From: Rhyzopertha dominica
Taxonomy: Eukaryota > Arthropoda > Insecta > Coleoptera > Bostrichidae
Direction: 5' to 3'
NCBI GenBank assembly: GCA_025024175.1
Contig: QCXZ01000086.1
Coordinates: forward strand, 21,480,245-21,544,244
Length of the DNA stretch: 64,000 bases
Shown: in pieces, positions 57,540 through 64,000 of the stretch
How positions within the stretch are numbered: position 1 is the first letter of the stretch
How the letters are laid out: the number at the start of each line of letters is the position of its first letter
Notes under the pieces: generated by a model
The model's database searches: none
Seen by the model: only the letters and a program-made list of their open reading frames with translations
What the model was told of the DNA's origin: nothing
Translations under genes and position numbers: made by a program

Positions 57540-58456
57540 CAATTGTGTATTTGATAGTCTTTAATAATCTGACAAGAAAGTAATGGATTTTATAAAATTG
57601 CATGTAATTTCAATATTGGCTAATATGGCAATAAATTATATTAGTAAACAAAAAAGTGATACGTTAAAAAAATTTTATTCATACAACAAAAATGCTGGAA
57701 TAATAAACGAATGTATACGGTTCTTGGACAATAATAATTCATGGAAAAATAGCATCCAGTCACAGTACTATGGAATTAGAAAGTAATGGTAGTTCACCTT
57801 TCTTGGATTTCCAAATTTACAGAATAAACACTGGACAGTTAGGACACAAGGTTTACAGAAACACAACACACAGACAGATATTTACATGCCACATCAAACC
57901 ACCCTCCCACTCAAAAGAATAGTCTTATAAGTACGTTATTTGTTAGAGCATAAAGGATCTCAGACGAAAGTTCTTCACAAAAAGAGATATATCCTCTTAA
58001 ATCACGGCTACTGAGAAATTCTCAGCCAGGACAAAGTAAATTAAAGTTGGGTTTGCCTTATATGCAAAGCCTTTCGGCAAAATTAAAGAGGATGCTTACA
58101 AAACACGATGTTTTAGTTGTTGATAGTACGTATAATAATTTTCTACTAAAAATAAAGTACATTTAGAGAGGGAAGGTGTTACAAAATTATTTGCTCTTGT
58201 GGCAAATTAAACTAAAAAAAAAGTAGGTGCGCGTAGGTTGCTAGGCTGCAACAGATAGATACATCTACCATAGTTGAACACTCATATTTGACTAAACACA
58301 TGATTGACTTTGATAACACAAAAATTTTACATAGAGAAAAATATTATCACAAACGTTTAATAAAAGAAGCTATAGAAATTTGAAGGAATACTAATAATTT
58401 CAATAGGGATTGTGGAAATTATGAGTTAGGTGACATTTGGAAGGCTATTTTGTAGT
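57540..58456 (+). mobile_element. Penelope-like element 2, 5'-truncated
   Basis: Broken frames read GSSPFLDFQIYRINTGQLGHKVYRNTTHRQIF (RT thumb region; usual [28 protein letters not shown]) near 57790-57890, a REGVTKLFALVAN/GVYKIxCSCGK-like stretch near 58160-58205, and DFDNTKILHREKYYHKRLIKEAIEI-stop-RNTNNFNRDCGNYELGDIWKAIL at 58290-58456, the end of the endonuclease-domain protein. Multiple stops; the catalytic RT motifs are absent. Confidence 0.78.
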
Positions 58457-60214
58457 TATCTTTTAACAAGTAGTTCGTGTATATCTAGCAGGTAGGTAGT
58501 TCCTTTTTCGTTGTTAGGTTTGAATTATATCAGGTTGGCACGTTGTTTCTATGACGTCTCGCTTCCCGGGTGATTTGCTTATTTACTTTCAAAATTTTGT
58601 TTGAAAAAAAATGAAAATGAAAAAATTCGGTAGATTCTCTGCAATGATATATAAGATTTTGCATCGTTATTCATCTTTTCACGTATATCTTTCTGTACCA
58701 AGTTTGTGATCGTGTTNTCAAGATGTANTGTTTCAGATAAACAAATTTCGTAAGGATGATTTCTTTAACATTCTCCAAACCTTTTATTAGGAATCGGAAA
58801 TTTGTCTTAACAATAACAAACAATTATAAAAAAATTGTATTACACTTACAGTAAGTAAAACGTTATTCTTTCTCCGGCAATCACACAGTATCTCCAATTT
58901 TTTTCGTTAGTATAATAGATTTTCACTAAAATTTTATTTAATGTTACAAGTTTAAACGTAGCAGCTATAATCAGATGTCAGAAACAACCCTTTTTTGTTT
59001 TGTGGCAGACCACAATAATATCAAAAATTATTATTTTTTTAAATTTTCTGTTACACTTTTATAAATTACGTTATTAAGTGGTATACCTTCTTATCGATGA
59101 AATTGTCTTAACTAATCTATCTGCGTATGTAAAAATACGATATAAGAAAAAATAGTTGACCTTAAAAATCAAAAACCAAACGCCGCCGCAACAAAAGGCA
59201 GCGTAAAATTTGTTAATAAATTGACTGTAAAAAACTACCAACAATTTTGTAAAATTCCGCTCATCGCTTTTAAATTTTTTAAGCAAAATGCTAAAGATAA
59301 TTTCATTATCTTTTCAATATTAAAAATCACCAAAATAAGCAACTTTTGACCCTATTTAACTGTCTTTGTATCTCTTTCAGTTTACGTAAACATCCAGTTT
59401 GTTACATCCTGTACCTATAGTTAATTGAACACATTAAGTATAAAATTACAAATAGAAAGTAGATATTACAACCTTCGCCCGTTCTTGTAAGGGGCTTAAT
59501 CAGGACAGGAATATGGCATAAAATTAACGCGGGGACCAAAATCTAAAGGAGGATTTTATTTTAAGTTACTTTAGGACTTCGTCCAGCTCTGACAAGATTC
59601 TCGCGTTAAGTTCGTGCCACATTCCGCATTCCTTTCCTGAAGATGTCCCTTACAAGAGCGGAGGAAACCTAGACCCTATTTTCTAAAATCGACGCAGTCT
59701 AACCCAAAAGGATCAAGATTTTTCAGTGTCTTTGACTGCAAAAACTTACGTTCCTGCTATACTGTCCATATTAGCTGAAAAGAGCGTATGTGAAAAAATT
59801 TAATCTTAACTAGCAATGGAGATTCATGGGGTAAAATGAAAAAACGCGCTTGCAAACTGAGGGTGACTAGTAGCCAAAATGAGCGTATTTGACTAGTAAA
59901 ACAGACGTATGTAGAAGAATATCTTGCAGTTACGAATATTGACATATCGGGAAGTTGTACTGTTACCTTTTTCTTTGTTTTGCCGATAAAGTTAAATATA
60001 AATTAGATTACAACCAGGATCTCAAAAAATAGCGGAACATTAACTACTAAACACATCACTATCACAAACAGTGTTGTTTTTGAAACAAAATATGATAAAA
60101 GCCGCAGCATGACATTATTTGTAAACAACTCCTAGAAGAAATTATTACTAATCCTGTGACGCATACGTACACTATCAAAATGCGTAATAACAAACGAGCT
60201 GATCTGATTAACAG
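58457..60214. other. Intergenic AT-rich DNA with a mobile inverted repeat
   Basis: No gene recognised. It contains two N bases (58717, 58729) and the inverted repeat at 59470-59660. Confidence 0.4.
59470..59660. repeat. Inverted repeat with two decayed hammerhead-like cores
   Basis: The minus strand near 59472-59506 reads CTGATTA, A, GCCC-loop-GGGC, GAAGG. The plus strand near 59637-59672 reads CTGAAGA, T, GTCCC...GCGGA, GGAAAC. Both arms share the cttacaaga loop. The arrangement is the same head-to-head pairing as at 463-676, 12130-13290 and 32815-33125. Confidence 0.5.
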
Positions 60215-60415
60215 ATGCTTCTTAACAAAAAACAGAAACAAAACCAAAATATATTTATTACTGAAATTCTAGACGAAGTTTTAGAAAAACAAGCTGGAAA
60301 ACCTTTTGCTAAAAGCAGTTTATCAAACATTATGCCAAAAACATTGAAGAACGTCGGCGGAAGAAAATTTACTTACAGTTTTGGACTCAAAAAATGGTCA
60401 GATTCTGCTGCATAA
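60215..60415 (+). CDS. Hypothetical small protein or exon, not recognised
   Basis: 66 codons with a basic, protein-like composition (NIFITEILDEVLEKQAGKPF, SSLSNIMPKTLKNVGGRKF, FGLKKWSD). No known domain is identified. A further coding-like stretch follows an acceptor-like cag at about 60639 (NVTAFIETKYLVSPTAVLL). This could be a small gene, an exon or a transposon relic. Low confidence. Confidence 0.25.
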   Translation: MLLNKKQKQNQNIFITEILDEVLEKQAGKPFAKSSLSNIMPKTLKNVGGRKFTYSFGLKKWSDSAA

Positions 60416-60419
60416 CATA

Positions 60420-62208
60420 TATTTAATAATTAATGTATTTAATTTCAATTAACTATTATTATGATTGCAAAACCTGCAATTAGTTTAAAGGTCAATGAGA
60501 AGAAATGCTTGACAAGTGTATCAGACAGATGCTGCAAATCCAACATAAAAAATATTACCATAATAGTTGTTTACAAAAGCTACTGGTCTGCATAAACGCT
60601 GTTCTGTTCAAATGTTTCAAATTTTTGTGTTTTCAGATAATGTTACCGCATTTATCGAAACGAAATACTTAGTATCACCAACAGCGGTTTTGCTGAACGA
60701 TGCTATTCATGAGAAATTAAAATAAAATAAAACTAGCACTTGCAAAATTTGCGTTTGTATTCCTTTTTTGTATATTTGACCAGATATATGATAAAAGCAG
60801 TGAAGAAATCATCAAAACACATAAATCATTTATCGAAATGAATTTAAAAAAGTATTATTCCCGGATCAAATAAAAAAACAGATATTTTCCCTAAAGTATG
60901 GATGATTCTTTTCAGTATATGTACCATGCTGTTTTTCTGGGTGAGTTTCGTTTTTAGTTGCAGTTTTTTATCGAAGAAATGTAAACGTTTCAAACGATTT
61001 TGCAGGAATGGACGTCACATATTGTGTATAGAGTTTCTTCAAGTACTGAAGGATGATCTGAAATAGTTCAATAACCGACAGCTAACATGAATGTCTTATA
61101 AGGGTAAACAGTCAATAGTTCTGTTTTGTTCTGGGTTCAGTTGGACTTCTAGTTTGGTATTAGCAGCGATCGACAATTATGTTTACTGATGTAATTGCCA
61201 AACCAATTTGAAATATTTGAAATATACTGGACTAGAGATTTTTGAAGAGATGACCGCCACTCCTTACGCGCAAGTAAAGATTGTTGCATACTATACAGGG
61301 CAAAAACGGCTGTGGTCTTCTCAAGAAGTCTACGTTGCCAACTCTACAGAAATGTCAGAGTTTTCACGGATTAATTGTGCTACACCGCGACAATAAAACA
61401 TAGGATTCCAAAACTGACAGGAACGACACCTAAATCGTATAAATAACGAGAAAAGAACTGATTTTCTCCGCTTGCATGGTCAGCAACAACGCGAAGAGTT
61501 CAAGAGCACGCACACGAACAAAATTCTCTGTTTACACTAGAACGTTTCAGGCTTTTTACATCACCGCAGCTCGTTTCTTGTAAACATTTTTTTCCTAGCA
61601 ACCACAAAACGGTGCGTGTTTCACAGGATGTACGGTTACGCAATGTTCGATCGCTGTTTGTTCAGTTAATTAATTCTACTTGTACAACACATGGTATTCG
61701 CAGCTGCCCGTGGCTGCTTTTGCTTTTTTCCAGATTCGATTAAAATTTTTTCGCGTACCACGAAACTGGGACGACGCGGCCGGAACCGGACCATAATCAC
61801 AAAAAGACCATTTTCGCCGCACTATTTGTGTAACGAAGTATTTGCNTTGAGCGCATTCCTAAAACAAAGGCGTACGTTCGCCGCAGTCGAGGGGGGCTAC
61901 CCGTACAGACCCGCGTACAAAATTTCGTATATTTAACAGAAATTCATACGTTTGAACAAAATTTAAAGAAGAAACTAAACCACCCCAAAATAGATTATAA
62001 AAGACGAATTTTTATGTATCTAATAACGATGATCTCGAATAATGTTGAACCTCTTTCAAGAATTGAGAATTTGCTATGTATTTATGCTTTATTAAATTGC
62101 ATATTAATAGGTAGCATCTAATCCACAAAACAGCTGTGACAGCTTATAATTTCGAAAAAATGGACCGTAAGGTGTATTTTTAATATTAAAAATATGAATA
62201 TTTAAAGG
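60420..62208. other. Intergenic DNA, nothing firm
   Basis: Short open frames only (for example 61208-61396 and 61691-61936), none with a recognisable domain. One N at 61846. Confidence 0.35.
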
Positions 62209-63066
62209 GACCGCCAAAACGCTAACATATTGGGCGTGACGTCAGGTGTCTTGTAAATGGCTGCTTGTTTACATCTGGGGTCAGCTCGTCACGCGTCAGC
62301 CTCAGCCCGTCAATTTATCAGTTTGTTGTTTTTGTTCATTTTGTGACAAGCGAATTAAAATACGCCATGAAAGTGAAATACTTATGAGTTATGACTTCTG
62401 AAGGCATGTTCATTGTTACGTAATTTGTGTACAGCGACGAGCGGTTCAACGCGACGGAGATGAGGAACGTAAAAGCAACAGCATAAGTGAACTTTTTATC
62501 AAATTAACGTAGCATTGATAATTTGATCACAGTGAGTTGTTGGAAACATACTATTTGTAAACATAAAAATTTAAGAATCAAAAATGTAACCTGAACTCTA
62601 TCAACTTAAAACGCATATAATTTTTCATATCCTCTTCAAGCTATAACAAAATGGAAACTGAATGGTAAACACTTATAACCCCAAAAATTATAATGAAAAA
62701 CTTACAGTAAGAATTAAAATGATCTTCACAAAAGAAAAACAAACTTTGCGATTTCGGCACATCGTCTAGGGGCCTTAAATATCTTTTTCATACGTTGATA
62801 ATCTCGAGGAACGGTTACAAAAATTTTGTTAGCTGTACTGACTGAAGTACTTTTATACTTGTTTTGTTTTCCATACATAATAGATGCTTGTAAAACTACA
62901 CAAATCACTTTTTGGTGCGACCTCTTTCAATAAACACCACACAAAAGCTTTTCCAATACAAGAATGATACTACACCATTAAACAACACGCTCCTCGGTAA
63001 TGTTTACATGATACTTGACGTCACGAGTTGAATAACCTTGGATAGAAGCGTTTTGGCGGTGACTCC
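62209..63066. mobile_element. Probable MITE, about 0.86 kb
   Basis: Left end gaccgccaaaacgct...gtgacgtcaggtgt is mirrored at the right by cttgacgtcac...agcgttttggcggtga. The subterminal gtttacat word is mirrored as well. The target duplication could not be defined. The interior has no coding signal. Confidence 0.5.
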
Positions 63067-63129
63067 TAAGATTCGAATTACAGACCTGAAATTCTCTACT
63101 TACAAATATTTTTTTGTTTTTTTTTTAAC

Positions 63130-63372
63130 ATGGCGTACGATATATATGCACTTCAAGATCCATTTTACGTAATTTTCAAAAAAAGTGATAATACCCAATT
63201 GCAATACTTAACAAAATTTTGCGAAAAAGTTATTCTGTCTCTAGAAGAACCTTTAAATTTTACAATTATAAATTTCGTAATACTTATCATCTTCTTTGGA
63301 ATGCCTGTTTATATTGCCAACGCAAACGCGTTCTTGTCAAAACTCGAAATAATACAAAAAGACCGACTATGA
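63130..63372 (+). CDS. Hypothetical small membrane protein
   Basis: 80 codons from an ATG preceded by a T-rich tract. A soluble N-terminal part (MAYDIYALQDPFYVIF) is followed by one hydrophobic segment at about residues 47-66 (LNFTIINFVILIIFFGMPVY) and a short polar tail, ANANAFLSKLEIIQKDRL. It looks like a single-pass small membrane protein but matches nothing I can name, and could be chance in AT-rich DNA. Confidence 0.3.
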   Translation: MAYDIYALQDPFYVIFKKSDNTQLQYLTKFCEKVILSLEEPLNFTIINFVILIIFFGMPVYIANANAFLSKLEIIQKDRL

Positions 63373-64000
63373 AGCAAACCAACTACTATTATGTCAAACG
63401 AATCGGATCTATTAAAAAAGTGCGAAAAGTTCAATTATCTTACCAAAAGGTAATAGATTGCACGTAGGTATATACTGTTTCGTTATGACATAAACAAATT
63501 CATGTTTTAAATACTTTCCTAATTTAAAATGTCCGATCTGCTTACTTTTTCTCACTCAGGATATCACACGATAAAAATCATAAAACTTTTTTACAAGTTA
63601 CACTAGGGCTGATATAATTTAATTTTATTTCTTTTGTAGAAAACTGGCAACACCTTAACCAATACAACATTTTATTTTTCCCATATAATTGACACAATAT
63701 CTGTTTTTCTTCCATATTTAACGTTGCCAGCATTTCTACTAGAATATATAACTTTGAAATCAAAACCACAAAATTAAGTATACAATTGCTATCGTAATAA
63801 ATGTTTGCGTACAGTGAGAGAAGCTTTTATTTTCATACCTAGATATAATAAATTAAGGACTATATAGTTACCGTCTCCCCAGTGGCAAAAAAGAAGCATC
63901 CCGATATTATAAGGAAGATGGAAGAGATTATTTGAACATATTATTAAGATGTGGACAAGCCAACGCCTGCGGATGAGCCAACCAGACAGACAAATAACGA

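Noticed and set aside
58150..58260. Separate small gene in the stretch after 58150
   Set aside because: It belongs to the decayed endonuclease end of Penelope-like element 2.
1..64000. CRISPR array, prokaryotic operon or phage content
   Set aside because: Spliced animal genes, MITEs and LINEs throughout; the only regular repeat array is the argos intron minisatellite, which lacks spacer structure.

Overview
The window is AT-rich, intron-rich animal DNA. Giant-lens/Argos, a small secreted amidated neuropeptide precursor and the transposon mix (Tc1/mariner, hAT-type MITEs, Penelope-like elements, non-LTR LINEs) point to an insect. The order cannot be fixed from the sequence. Scattered N bases and one single-base frameshift in a conserved gene suggest a draft assembly.

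Layout. (1) 1-5.1 kb: decayed repeats, several carrying hammerhead-ribozyme cores typical of Penelope-like elements. (2) 5.1-32.8 kb, + strand: a 15-exon Ras-specific guanine nucleotide-releasing factor (RASGRF-like; PH, coiled coil, IQ, DH, PH, REM, CDC25). Its long introns are full of nested transposons, and one intron holds two complete tandem small genes (21.4-22.75 kb) that look like a divergent ubiquitin-conjugating (E2/UBC-fold) pair. All 15 exons join in phase except for one extra T in exon 11. (3) 34-38.9 kb: intergenic DNA with MITEs and transposase relics. (4) 38.9-44.2 kb, - strand: the last two exons of elongation-factor-like GTPase 1 (EFL1). The 4.9-kb intron between them contains, on the opposite strand, a two-exon prepropeptide gene with three Cys-ring, Pro-amide paracopies (calcitonin-like). 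(5) 44.2-54.3 kb: foldback MITEs, a LINE fragment, and a perfect 78-bp-arm hairpin inside a 903-bp palindromic element. (6) 54.4-57.4 kb, + strand: giant-lens/argos in three coding exons, with a degenerate minisatellite of palindromic TAATCGATTA-type sites in its second intron. (7) 57.5-64 kb: a 5'-truncated Penelope-like element, MITEs and two small open frames of unknown nature.

Functionally, the secure host genes are two parts of receptor tyrosine kinase/Ras signalling (a Ras/Rho exchange factor and the secreted EGFR antagonist Argos), a ribosome-maturation GTPase (EFL1) and a neuropeptide. No tRNA, rRNA or CRISPR was seen. The most interesting items are the tandem E2-like pair, the nested peptide gene, the hammerhead-bearing modules and the homeodomain-site array in argos.
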